From DASRVA01 sp050732875 (GTDB lineage Bacteria; Gemmatimonadota; Gemmatimonadetes; JACCXV01; JAHWKZ01), in contig JBOHRQ010000008.1 of assembly GCA_050732875.1 (NCBI GenBank), positions 5,822 through 69,821 on the forward strand: 64,000 nucleotides of DNA, given 5' to 3'. Positions 42,726 through 50,942 of this stretch are shown one piece after another. How positions within the stretch are numbered: position 1 is the stretch's first letter; every line of letters begins with the position of its first letter. The notes under the pieces are model-generated. The model made no database searches. It was given only the letters and a program-made list of their open reading frames with translations, and was not told the DNA's origin. Both the position numbers and the translations under genes were made by a program.

Positions 42726-43193
42726 TCAGTTTCCCTGGCCACCGCCTTCATCCAGGTACTGGACCGTGAACGGACCCTGGCCTTGGACGTCCACGATCAC
42801 CTCCTCCTCGCCGGTGTAGGGGCGCATCGGGATCCCTGCAGGAAGGGCCACGAAGGCGCCGGGTCCGAAGCTCCTGGCGGCCTCCCGGCTCAGGTCGTCC
42901 CCGTAAGCGAACAGCATGGTGCCGGAATACACCGTGACGATCTCGGCCCCGCCGTGGGTGTGCGGGCGTCCGGCCCAGTTCGGCGGCAGCTTGAAGCGGA
43001 GCACGTAGTGGCCCTCGGCAGCCGGATTGCCGTAGAGAACGGCCATGAGCGATCCATCGTCCCTTTCCTGCCAGGCAAGCTCGCCCGGCTGGACGGCGAC
43101 GATGCCCGCTGCGGCGCTGTCCTGTCCATGAAGAAGCGCGGGCGTGGGAAAAAGCAGAAGGAGGGCGATGAGAGCGCGAAGGAAGAGTTGCAT
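42726..43193 (-). CDS. Exported cupin-domain protein
   Basis: A 155-residue protein with a signal peptide and one cupin barrel. Metal ligands of motif 1 are in RPHTHGGAEIVTVYSGTM (two His, one Glu), with motif 2 around PAGIPMRPYTG, which lacks the usual His, so metal binding may be reduced. It is similar in layout to the exported cupin at 47441. Last or middle gene of the efflux-linked cluster. Confidence 0.75.
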   Translation of the reverse strand: MQLFLRALIALLLLFPTPALLHGQDSAAAGIVAVQPGELAWQERDDGSLMAVLYGNPAAEGHYVLRFKLPPNWAGRPHTHGGAEIVTVYSGTMLFAYGDDLSREAARSFGPGAFVALPAGIPMRPYTGEEEVIVDVQGQGPFTVQYLDEGGGQGN

Positions 43194-43266
43194 GTTACCT
43201 CCTCGGCAAGAGAATCATCGCCACTGATAACATCGGCTCTGGAAACGAGCAAATCGCAGGGCGCGC

Positions 43267-44475
43267 CTACTCGTACCTGAGCGCCACGATCGGATCGAGC
43301 CGCGCCGCGCGATTGGCGGGCCAGAGACCGAAGAAGAGTCCGACCACCCCCGAGAACAGGACGGCCAGCCCGATCGCTAGGGCCGAGACGTCGGTGTTCC
43401 AGTTCGCCGCGCGGGAAAGCCCCACCGAGGCCCCGATCCCGATCCCGATACCGACCAGCCCACCCAGGACGCACAGGACCAGCGCCTCCAGCAGGAACTG
43501 CACCAGGATCGCCCGGCGGGTCGCACCCAGCGCTTTCCGGACGCCGATCTCGCGGGTCCGCTCGGTGACCGACACGAGCATGATGTTCATGATCCCGATC
43601 CCGCCCACGATCAAGCTCACCGCCGCGATCCCGGCCAGCAGCCAGCTGAAGGTGCGGGTCGTCTCCTGCTGGGTTCCCAGAAGCTCGGTCCGGTCCTGGA
43701 TCCAGAAGTCGTTCTCGTCGCCGACCCGCAGCCGGTGCTGGCGACGGAGGACCTGCTCGATCTGAGCCATCGCCGCGGTCATCATCGCGGGATCGGTCAC
43801 CGACGCGTTGAAGCGGTCGATCGTCTCGTCCCCCTTGATGCGGAAGCGCGCCGTCTGAAGCGGCACCAGGATGACCTCGTCCTGGTTGAACCATCCGGTG
43901 CCGCCCTTCTCCTCGAGCACGCCGACGACCTCGAACGGGATGTTGTCGATCCGGATCGAGCGCCCGACGAGCTCGACCGGCTCGGCCGCCAGGACCTCGG
44001 GCACGGCGCCTCCCAGGACCGCGACACGGCGCCGTCCCTGGTCCTCCTCGGCGGTGAAGAAGCGCCCCAGCGCCAGCGGGAAGCGGTTGACCTCGGGATA
44101 GTTGGCCGTCGTGCCCATGATGCGGACGTTGGCGTTCGTGGCGCCGTTCTCGACCTGCTCGCTGCTCGTCATCTCCGGCGCGACATCCCTCACGAGCGGA
44201 GCCCCCCGGACGACCGCCTCGGCGTCGTCCATGGTGAGGTCGGCTTCCATGGAGCGGGCGCCTCGGAACCATCCCTGCCCGGGACGTATGGTGAGAACAT
44301 CGGTGCCGAGCTGGGCGATCTGCTCCTGGACGGCACGCTGGGCGCCCGAGCCCAGCGCCAGCATGGTGATCACAGCCGCCACGCCGATGATGATCCCCAG
44401 CATGGTGAGGAAGGATCGCAGCTTGTTGGCGCGCAGGGAGTCGAGCGCGACGCGGATGATCTCGAGGAGCAGCAT
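43267..44475 (-). CDS. MacB-type ABC transporter permease
   Basis: A 402-residue inner-membrane protein: one N-terminal span (LRSFLTMLGIIIGVAAVITM), a periplasmic MacB_PCD domain, then three spans with FtsX signature IMLVSVTERTREIGVRKALG. MacB proteins normally carry or pair with an ATPase; here there is neither a fused domain nor an adjacent ATPase gene. It works with the adaptor and TolC channel upstream (gaps of 8 bases and an overlap). Mechanotransmission export of a peptide or drug is inferred. Confidence 0.88.
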   Translation of the reverse strand: MLLLEIIRVALDSLRANKLRSFLTMLGIIIGVAAVITMLALGSGAQRAVQEQIAQLGTDVLTIRPGQGWFRGARSMEADLTMDDAEAVVRGAPLVRDVAPEMTSSEQVENGATNANVRIMGTTANYPEVNRFPLALGRFFTAEEDQGRRRVAVLGGAVPEVLAAEPVELVGRSIRIDNIPFEVVGVLEEKGGTGWFNQDEVILVPLQTARFRIKGDETIDRFNASVTDPAMMTAAMAQIEQVLRRQHRLRVGDENDFWIQDRTELLGTQQETTRTFSWLLAGIAAVSLIVGGIGIMNIMLVSVTERTREIGVRKALGATRRAILVQFLLEALVLCVLGGLVGIGIGIGASVGLSRAANWNTDVSALAIGLAVLFSGVVGLFFGLWPANRAARLDPIVALRYE

Positions 44476-44483
44476 CTACGATC

Positions 44484-45944
44484 CTACTGTCTCTGGACGC
44501 CGGGGATCCCGCTCCGCTTCCGGACCCGGTCCAGCATCTCCCGCTGCTGGATGAGGGACTGGGGAACGATGACGACCTGATCGCCCTCCGCGAGCCCGGA
44601 GACGATTTCGGTGCGCTCCCACGTGCTGAGGCCGATCGTCACCGGATGGAGCACGAGGCGCCCCTCGCCGTCGCGCTGGAACACATAGCCGGGCCGGTGC
44701 CGACCTGGGTTCCGGCGGGCTGCCGTGACCTCCTGCTCGCGGGCGGAGCCCGCCCGCTGCATGAGCTCCCGCCGCTCGGCCGGGGTCAGGCTCTCGAAGT
44801 AACGCCGGCGCTCCTCGGCGCTCATGTTCCGCAGCCGCTCCCGCAGCTCCTGTCCACCTTCCCCATCCTGCGCGGGGGTCGCCTGTGCTGGGGCCGCCTG
44901 GGCGGTCCCAGATTCCGTCGATTGCCCGTCCGCCTCGGGTGTGGGGGACGGGGGGGTCTCCGCGCCCGCTTGGCCGGGGGCGGGCTCCTCCGCGGCAGGC
45001 TCCGGAAGCTCCAGGCCGAGGGCCTCGGCGAGCTGACGCGCCTCGTCCTCGGCCTTGACCGCCCCGTTCACCAGCGCGAGGACGTCGTCCTGGCGGCCGG
45101 TCACCATCTCCACGTCGGCGTTCATGCCGGGACGAAGCAGATCCTCCTCGTTCTGGATCCGAACGAGGACGGCGAACATGGTGACGTTCTGCTCGACGAC
45201 CGCCTGCGGCTCCACCATCAGGACGCGGCCGCGGAACTCGCGGTCGGGGTAGGCCTCGACGCGGATCGTCGCCGGCAGCTCGGCGGTGATCGAGCCGACG
45301 TCGGTCTCGTCGACCAGGGTCCGCACCTGGACTTCGGAGAGGTCCGCCATTCGGACCAGGGTGGTTCCGCCGGTCACTTCGCGCGTGGAGGTCACGATCT
45401 GACCGTCCTCGACGTTCTTCTCGACGACGATGCCGCGGATCGGGGCCCGGACCACGACGTCGTTCAGCCGCTCGCGGGCGAGCTGCAGATTGGTCCGCGC
45501 CTTGACCAGGTTGGCCTGGGCGTCGGCATTCTCGAGGATCGCGCCCTCGAGCTCCTCGTCGGTGACGATGGCGGAGTCGTGCAGGGACTGGACCCTCTCG
45601 AGCTGGCGCTCGGCGACCTGCATCCGCGCCTGGGCGACCTGAAGGTCGGCCTCGGCCTGATCGTACGCGTTCTGGACATCGCGCGGATCGATGCGGACGA
45701 GAAGGTCGCCCTGCTCCACGCGGTCGCCGAGCTCGACCGCCACCTCGAGGATCTCCCCAGACGCCTGCGACTTGACGTCGATCACCCGGATCGGCTCGAC
45801 GGTCCCGGTGGCGGCGACGCTGGAGACCAGGTCCGTGCGCTCGACCGTCGCCGACTCGAGGCCGGTCTGAGCCTCGTCGCTGGAGCCGCCGCAGGCCATG
45901 AGCGCAGCCAGCGCGACCGCGGCGAGGATCGCCCGCATCCTCAT
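44484..45944 (-). CDS. Periplasmic adaptor (HlyD/MacA-type lipoprotein) with long insertion
   Basis: A 486-residue adaptor with a lipobox (AALMAC). Lipoyl/barrel parts are VKSQASGEILEVAVELGDRV, a coiled-coil hairpin of about 80 residues, and VVRAPIRGIVVEKNVEDG. Between the barrel and the last domain is an unusual low-complexity stretch of roughly 130 residues: Pro/Ala/Glu-rich (PEPAAEEPAPGQAG...), then an Arg/Glu helix (LRERLRNMSAEERRRYFES). ATG overlaps the TolC stop. Pairs with the MacB-type permease. Confidence 0.85.
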   Translation of the reverse strand: MRMRAILAAVALAALMACGGSSDEAQTGLESATVERTDLVSSVAATGTVEPIRVIDVKSQASGEILEVAVELGDRVEQGDLLVRIDPRDVQNAYDQAEADLQVAQARMQVAERQLERVQSLHDSAIVTDEELEGAILENADAQANLVKARTNLQLARERLNDVVVRAPIRGIVVEKNVEDGQIVTSTREVTGGTTLVRMADLSEVQVRTLVDETDVGSITAELPATIRVEAYPDREFRGRVLMVEPQAVVEQNVTMFAVLVRIQNEEDLLRPGMNADVEMVTGRQDDVLALVNGAVKAEDEARQLAEALGLELPEPAAEEPAPGQAGAETPPSPTPEADGQSTESGTAQAAPAQATPAQDGEGGQELRERLRNMSAEERRRYFESLTPAERRELMQRAGSAREQEVTAARRNPGRHRPGYVFQRDGEGRLVLHPVTIGLSTWERTEIVSGLAEGDQVVIVPQSLIQQREMLDRVRKRSGIPGVQRQ

Positions 45945-47251
45945 GGCAGGCTCGTCCCGAGCAGGGCCTCCAGCCGGGCCAGGCCGAGCGCGTAGTCGAA
46001 GCGCCGCTGGACGAGGTCGACCTCGGCCTGGCGGAGCGCGATCTGGGCGCTCTGGAGGTCGAGGATCGTCGCCAGACCGAGTCGATAGCGCTCTTCGGTG
46101 ACGCGTAGGTCCTCGCGCGCCAGCTCGACGGTCTCCCGGGCCAGGTCGAGGCCAGCCGAAGCCAGATCGATCTGGCCGAAGGCCTCGTCGGCCTGGGCGC
46201 GGAGCTCCAGCTCCACGCTCCGGGCCGCCGCCTCGGCCGCCCGCGCCTGGGCGCTGGCCCGGTTCACCGAACTCTCGCGGTCGAATCCGTCGAAGAGTGG
46301 ATAGCTGGCCTGGAACGACAGGCTCCAGCTGTTGTCCTCGGGCGGGAACTCGTCGTTCCGCCACGCCTGGCCGAGGCCCATGGACAAGGTCGGCAGATAC
46401 GCCGAGCGGGCGCTCGAGACGCCGACCCGCGCCGCGTCCGCGGACAGCCGCGCGGCAGCCGCTGCCGGGCTCGAGTCGACCACGCGCTCCACGAACTCCT
46501 GCCGCGCCCAAGGGACCGGCTCCAGAGCGAGCTCGGCCTCCGGCTCGGGAGCCACCGGCTCGTCGAGACCGATCGCCGCGGCGAGTTGGAACGAGGTCTG
46601 GCGCACCGCGTTCTCGGCGGTCAGAACGGCCAGCCTGGCGTTGTTCAGGTCCACGCTGGAGCGGAGCTCGTCGGACCGGGTGGCGCTCCCCCGCGCGACC
46701 ATCTCGCGGACGAACGCGAGCTGGTCGGTCTGGCGCTCGAGCCGGTCGGCCTCCACCCGGGCCAGGTCTCGCGCGGCGACGGCGGCGTAGTAGGAAGCTT
46801 TGACCTGAAACCGGGTTGCAAACTCCTGCTCGAGAACGGCGGCGTCTTGGGCGTCGAGCCGGAGGGCGGAGGATCGCAGATCGCTCGTCCGCCTGAGGCC
46901 GGTGAAGATGTCGTACGAGCCGGCGAGCTGGAGGGTGTGGCTGGTCTGCGAGATCGACTGGCCGATCGCGTCCAGGCGCCCCTGATTGGAGTGCTGGTAG
47001 CCGTAATTCAGCCGCACGCTGGGCAGGAAGGATCCCCAGACCCCCAGCCGGTCGGCGCCCACGGCGGCGCGGTCGGCGCGGGCGATGTCGAGCTGGGGGT
47101 TTCGCTCGAGCGCGATCGAGAGCGCCTCGTCGAGCGAGATCCGGCGCGGCTCCTGCGCGCCGAGCGGGGCGGCCAGGGCGAGTATCGCGATCCCGCACGT
47201 CAGCCCCAAACGCCAACCTGGACAGGATCTTCGGTCGTTGGGAAAGGTCAC
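45941..47251 (-). CDS. TolC-family outer-membrane channel
   Basis: A 436-residue channel protein with signal peptide (GLTCGIAILALAAPLGA). Two OEP repeats with SLDEALSIALERNPQLDIAR at the start, and the second LYxxxxxxR-type region PLFDGFDRESSVNRASAQAR. It is the first gene of the adaptor/permease operon and overlaps the adaptor by 4 bases. The GTG start has no clear ribosome-binding site; a TAGCTA box lies a few bases upstream. Confidence 0.88.
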   Translation of the reverse strand: MTFPNDRRSCPGWRLGLTCGIAILALAAPLGAQEPRRISLDEALSIALERNPQLDIARADRAAVGADRLGVWGSFLPSVRLNYGYQHSNQGRLDAIGQSISQTSHTLQLAGSYDIFTGLRRTSDLRSSALRLDAQDAAVLEQEFATRFQVKASYYAAVAARDLARVEADRLERQTDQLAFVREMVARGSATRSDELRSSVDLNNARLAVLTAENAVRQTSFQLAAAIGLDEPVAPEPEAELALEPVPWARQEFVERVVDSSPAAAAARLSADAARVGVSSARSAYLPTLSMGLGQAWRNDEFPPEDNSWSLSFQASYPLFDGFDRESSVNRASAQARAAEAAARSVELELRAQADEAFGQIDLASAGLDLARETVELAREDLRVTEERYRLGLATILDLQSAQIALRQAEVDLVQRRFDYALGLARLEALLGTSLP

Positions 47252-47379
47252 AATAGCTATGGACGGGTAAGAGGAGTCCCTCGTTAAAGTCTCGATGACC
47301 GACCATGTACGCGGTGAGCGCCGGGTCCATTCCCGGTTCGAAGTATGGTGGGCGAATCGATGCCTCGCAAAGTCACCTC

Positions 47380-47420
47380 AAAAACAGAGGCCGAAGCGCG
47401 ATGGCTCCGGCCTCCGTCTG
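47380..47420 (-). terminator. Rho-independent terminator after the fbp-fba-barrel-cupin unit
   Basis: On the minus strand GAGGCCG (47408-47414) pairs with CGGCCTC (47387-47393) and is followed by TGTTTTT. It lies 27 bases after the cupin stop. Confidence 0.85.
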
Positions 47421-47440
47421 GACCATCCTTTGTCGCGGCT

Positions 47441-47968
47441 TCAGCGTCCCTGCGGCGCCGCGCCCTCCCCGGCGGCATTCCGCGGATCGTCTTCGGGGTT
47501 CACGTAGTTCAGGCCCCACATGCCGCTGCCATGGACCTGGATGATGGTCTCACCCTTGGACCATACGAAGTGAGGCGTCTCCGCCGGCAGGACGACGAGG
47601 GCGCCGGGGCCGAGCTCGCGCCCGGCGGCAGGGTCCAACGTCTCCCCCATCCCGATCCCGAAGGTCCCCGAGAGCACGGTGACGCTCTCGACGAGCGGGT
47701 GCCAGTGCGGGGCGACCCGGTAACCGTCGGGAATCTTGACCCGGAACACGAACGGTCCTTCCTTGGTGAGGTCTCCGGCGAGGACCGCGATCTCGGCTCC
47801 GCTGGGGAGCACTGCCGGGGCCGGCTGCCAGGCGATCTCTGAAGCGTCCAGAATGACGTGGGTCGCTGCGGCAGTGGCGGTGGCGGCCTCCTCGGCCTCC
47901 TGGGCGATCGCCGGCCCGGCGATCAGCACGAGCGCGAAGGCGAACAGCGCCCTTCGAAGAACGCTCAT
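47441..47968 (-). CDS. Exported cupin-domain protein
   Basis: A 175-residue protein with a signal peptide (LFAFALVLIAGPAIA). Cupin motif 1 is VAPHWHPLVESVTVLSGTF (His, His, Glu) and motif 2 ALVVLPAETPHFVWSKGE supplies the last His, so the metal site looks complete, unlike the cupin at 42726. It overlaps the barrel gene by 4 bases and ends the fbp operon. Enzymatic role unknown. Confidence 0.78.
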   Translation of the reverse strand: MSVLRRALFAFALVLIAGPAIAQEAEEAATATAAATHVILDASEIAWQPAPAVLPSGAEIAVLAGDLTKEGPFVFRVKIPDGYRVAPHWHPLVESVTVLSGTFGIGMGETLDPAAGRELGPGALVVLPAETPHFVWSKGETIIQVHGSGMWGLNYVNPEDDPRNAAGEGAAPQGR

Positions 47969-48687
47969 CGGTTCTGGTTCTCCTCTCCTGGTTGACGCGG
48001 CCCGGCCTCCGGTAAGCCCGGGAACCCGAGGACGACTCCGCCAGAGAGTTCGAGGTGCCCCAGCGTGGAGCCGTCCTCGCATCGGAAGCCGTCCCGGAAG
48101 ATATCCTCCCGGCAGGGTTGGGAAAAGGCGCGCAGATCCGCCCGCAGGCTGATCAGCCGGTCGAGCCTCACTGATCCGCCGATGCCAAGCCCGAGAAGCA
48201 GATCCGTGAACGCGGGGTCGTCGCTGGCCGATCCGTCGAACGTGATCCCTCCGATCGCGCCGGAAAGAAAGAGGTTCGTTCTCTCGGTCCGCCGCAGCGC
48301 GTACGTGAGGGCTCCATAATAGAGATGCGCGTTGACGTTGAACGGAACATTCTCGGTATCCGTGAACGTCGCGCCGGAGCCTTCCCTCTGATCGACCGGA
48401 ACGGGCACGCCGGGGCCCGATTTGATCGGCGAGGCCCCGTACGTGACCTCCAGGCCCCACGGATCGCGCAGCGTCATCGACAGGCGCGCCCCGGCGACGA
48501 CGGTCGGATCGCCGTTCGCGAAGCGCCCCTCGCATCCCCCATCCTCCCAGTTGACGCAGCTCCCGTCGAACCAGAGAGCGCCGAGGTAGGGACTGAAGCC
48601 GACATCGGATTGCGCGCTGGCGGAGGCGGGCAGGGCGGCCAGCCACGCCGCCAGCCAGAGACCGGCTCTCCCGCAGCGCCATGTCAC
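47965..48687 (-). CDS. Outer-membrane beta-barrel protein
   Basis: A 240-residue exported protein with alternating strands typical of an eight-stranded barrel (GFSPYLGALWFDGSCVNWED, HLYYGALTYALRRT, LSGGVVLGFPG). The signal peptide is GLWLAAWLAALPASASA. Four cysteines (SCVNWEDGGC, QPCREDIFRDGFRC) could form two disulfides in external loops. GTG start, 8 bases after fba. Link to sugar metabolism unclear. Confidence 0.65.
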   Translation of the reverse strand: MTWRCGRAGLWLAAWLAALPASASAQSDVGFSPYLGALWFDGSCVNWEDGGCEGRFANGDPTVVAGARLSMTLRDPWGLEVTYGASPIKSGPGVPVPVDQREGSGATFTDTENVPFNVNAHLYYGALTYALRRTERTNLFLSGAIGGITFDGSASDDPAFTDLLLGLGIGGSVRLDRLISLRADLRAFSQPCREDIFRDGFRCEDGSTLGHLELSGGVVLGFPGLPEAGPRQPGEENQNR

Positions 48688-48695
48688 GTTACGCG

Positions 48696-49673
48696 CTACG
48701 CCTCTCCGCGATAGATGTCGATGACCGTCCCGATGAACTCCTGCGACTCGTCCCACGGGCGCTGGAACGTGTTGCGGCCGATGATCGAGCCGTAGCCGCC
48801 GCCGTCGCGGATGCCGCGGATGTCCTCGTAGAAGGCCACCTCGCTCGCCTTGGAGCCTCCCGAGAAGATGACGATTCGCCGGCCGTCGAAGGCGGCCTGA
48901 ACGACGTGCTGCACCCGTTCCGTGACCGAGGACCGGGGGATCTCGAGCTCCTCGTAGGCCTTCTTCGCCTTGTCCTGGTAGAGATAGTCGGAGGGGAGCT
49001 TCACCTTGACGACATGGGCTCCCATCTGACAGGCCAGGTGGGCGGCGTAGGCGATGACGTCGAGTGCGGTCTCGCCCTTCGATTCGGTGATCCCCGAGCC
49101 CCTGGGGTACGACCACACCACCACCGCGAGGCTGGCCGTCTTCGCCTCCTCGGCCAGAAACTGCAGCTTCTCGTACATCTCGGTGCAGTGCGCCGACCCC
49201 GGGTAGATCGTATAGCCGATCGCCACGCAGCCGAGTCGCATGGCCGCTTCGACCGACCCCGTGACGGCCGGCATCGGATCGCCTTCGTCGTACAGGAGGT
49301 CGTGGTTGTTGACCTTCAGGATGAGCGGCAGATGTCCCGCGTAGTTGCCGGCGATCGCTTCGATGAAGCCGAGCGGCGCCGCGTAGCCGGACATCCCGGC
49401 GGCCAGCGCGAAGCGCGGGTGGTACTCGGGATCGTAGGCCGGCGGATTGACCGCGAACGAGCGGTGCGGTCCGTGCTCGAAGCCCTGGTCGACGGGGAGG
49501 ATGACCAGCCGCCCTGTGCCGGCCAGACGCCCCTGAGTGAGGAGCCGCCGCAGGTTGGCCTTCGTGCCGGAGTTGTCGCTCGGGTAATAGGAGAGGATCT
49601 CCTCGACGCGTCCGCCGACGACCTCGCCGGTCGCCGGCTCCGCGACCGCGGCGGCGTGCTCGTGATGGGTCAT
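48696..49673 (-). CDS. fbaB: Class I fructose-bisphosphate aldolase (DhnA/FbaB type)
   Basis: A 325-residue Schiff-base aldolase of the archaeal/DhnA type. Visible: ILPVDQGFEHGP, the Schiff-base Lys probably in HVVKVKLPSDYLY, and phosphate binding at FSGGSKAS and GSIIGRNTFQRP. It cleaves or makes fructose 1,6-bisphosphate. ATG overlaps the fbp stop by 4 bases, coupling the last two gluconeogenic steps. Confidence 0.93.
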   Translation of the reverse strand: MTHHEHAAAVAEPATGEVVGGRVEEILSYYPSDNSGTKANLRRLLTQGRLAGTGRLVILPVDQGFEHGPHRSFAVNPPAYDPEYHPRFALAAGMSGYAAPLGFIEAIAGNYAGHLPLILKVNNHDLLYDEGDPMPAVTGSVEAAMRLGCVAIGYTIYPGSAHCTEMYEKLQFLAEEAKTASLAVVVWSYPRGSGITESKGETALDVIAYAAHLACQMGAHVVKVKLPSDYLYQDKAKKAYEELEIPRSSVTERVQHVVQAAFDGRRIVIFSGGSKASEVAFYEDIRGIRDGGGYGSIIGRNTFQRPWDESQEFIGTVIDIYRGEA

Positions 49674-50725
49674 GCCCGCACTCCTTTCGATGCGATGGCT
49701 TGCGATGGGATGTGCTTCGATGCCGCTGACGGCTCGGCTCCCGTCAGTCGATTCTGGATCTCCGCGACCTCGGTCCGACTGCCGATGACTAGCGGGGTCC
49801 GCTGGTGGAGCTCCTCGGGAACGATGTCGAGAATCGGGCGCCTTCCGTCGGTCGCCGCCCCGCCCGCGGCCCGGGCCAGAAAGGCCAACGGCGCGGCTTC
49901 GTAGAGAAGACGCAGCTTGCCGTTCGGATTATTCGCGTCTCCGGGATAGAAGAACACGCCGCCACGAAGCAGGATGCGGTGAAAGTCGGCCACCAGCGCG
50001 CCGATGTAGCGCAGGGAATAGCTCCGTCCGTCGCCGCCCTGGCTGTGGTCGTCGATGAACGAGCGAAAGCCCGGGTCCCAAGCGTTCAGACGAGCCAGGT
50101 TGGCCGAGAATTCCTTCCCCCGCTCGGGCATCCGGATGTTCGGATGCGAGAGGAAGAACTCGCCCACGGCGGTGTCGAGCGTGAACCCGTGGACGCTGCC
50201 GCCGACCGCGTAGACGAGCATGCACTGGGGGCCATACAGCACGTAACCGGCCGCAACCTGCTCGGTGCCCGCGCGGAAGACCTCGCGCGGCGTGGCGTGG
50301 TCGGGCCCCTCCACCCTGCGCCGCAGCGAGAAGATCGTACCCACCGCCCCGTCCACGTCGAGATTGGACGAGCCGTCCATCGGATCGTAGCAGAGCACGT
50401 ACTCGGACCGCTCGCAGTCGTCTTCCAGGTGCGCGACGTCCTCCATCTCCTCGCTGATCAGCGAGCAGATCAACCCGAGGCCCGAGAAGTGCTTCTCGAG
50501 GACCCGGTTGGCGAACCAGTCGAGCTTGTGGACAGCCTCGCCCTGGACGTTCACGCCGCCCTGCATCCCGGCCAGCGGGCCCAGCCCCACTTGCGCGAGC
50601 TGGGCGCGGATCTCCTTGCAGGCGGCGGCGATCCCGGCGATGATTGATGCCACGGCGCCGCCACCGGGGGTGTGCTCCTCCATTTCGTGCAGGAGATGCT
50701 GGGTCAGGGTCAAGCGACGATCCAT
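49670..50725 (-). CDS. fbp: Class 1 fructose-1,6-bisphosphatase
   Basis: A 351-residue Mg-dependent phosphatase. Metal and active-site motif CYDPMDGSSNLDVDGAVGTI is complete, and the substrate-binding region AAGGAATDGRRPILDIVPEE near the end is as in class 1 enzymes. It removes the C1 phosphate in gluconeogenesis, opposing pfkA at 3472-4464. First gene of the fbp-fba-barrel-cupin unit; divergent from the FAD/Rieske gene. Confidence 0.95.
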   Translation of the reverse strand: MDRRLTLTQHLLHEMEEHTPGGGAVASIIAGIAAACKEIRAQLAQVGLGPLAGMQGGVNVQGEAVHKLDWFANRVLEKHFSGLGLICSLISEEMEDVAHLEDDCERSEYVLCYDPMDGSSNLDVDGAVGTIFSLRRRVEGPDHATPREVFRAGTEQVAAGYVLYGPQCMLVYAVGGSVHGFTLDTAVGEFFLSHPNIRMPERGKEFSANLARLNAWDPGFRSFIDDHSQGGDGRSYSLRYIGALVADFHRILLRGGVFFYPGDANNPNGKLRLLYEAAPLAFLARAAGGAATDGRRPILDIVPEELHQRTPLVIGSRTEVAEIQNRLTGAEPSAASKHIPSQAIASKGVRA

Positions 50726-50787
50726 GACGGAAAGCTTAAGGTTGGGCCAATCCTCTTGCCAGCGGGGGTTGTGCCCGTGTCCGCCAT

Positions 50788-50817
50788 TTGACAGGGGAGA
50801 TCCATCCGGCGTGATAT
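50788..50817 (+). promoter_or_regulatory. Possible promoter of the FAD/Rieske gene
   Basis: TTGACA (50788-50793) and TGATAT (50812-50817) are 18 bases apart. A better-looking TATGAT (50815-50820) would need a 21-base spacer. The leader to ATG 50943 would be about 120 bases. Confidence 0.45.
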
Positions 50818-50942
50818 GATTTCTCCGTGAGAAGTGGCGGAATCGACCCCCTCAATGTGGCCGCCGGGCGCGCCTGCACGCGGTCGAGAGGCGGCTCATG
50901 AAAAGGAGCCGTCACGCGGGCAGCCCATGGCAGGAGGTTCCG

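Noticed and set aside
44484..47330. A single 948-codon open frame joining the adaptor with sequence antisense to nothing and overlapping the TolC gene
   Set aside because: The first half is an out-of-frame shadow of the TolC gene, rich in Arg and Pro; the real adaptor starts at 45944.
47325..47352. GGTTCGAA (47335-47342) like a tRNA T-loop
   Set aside because: The flanking bases do not pair as a T-stem and no anticodon or acceptor arm can be built around it.
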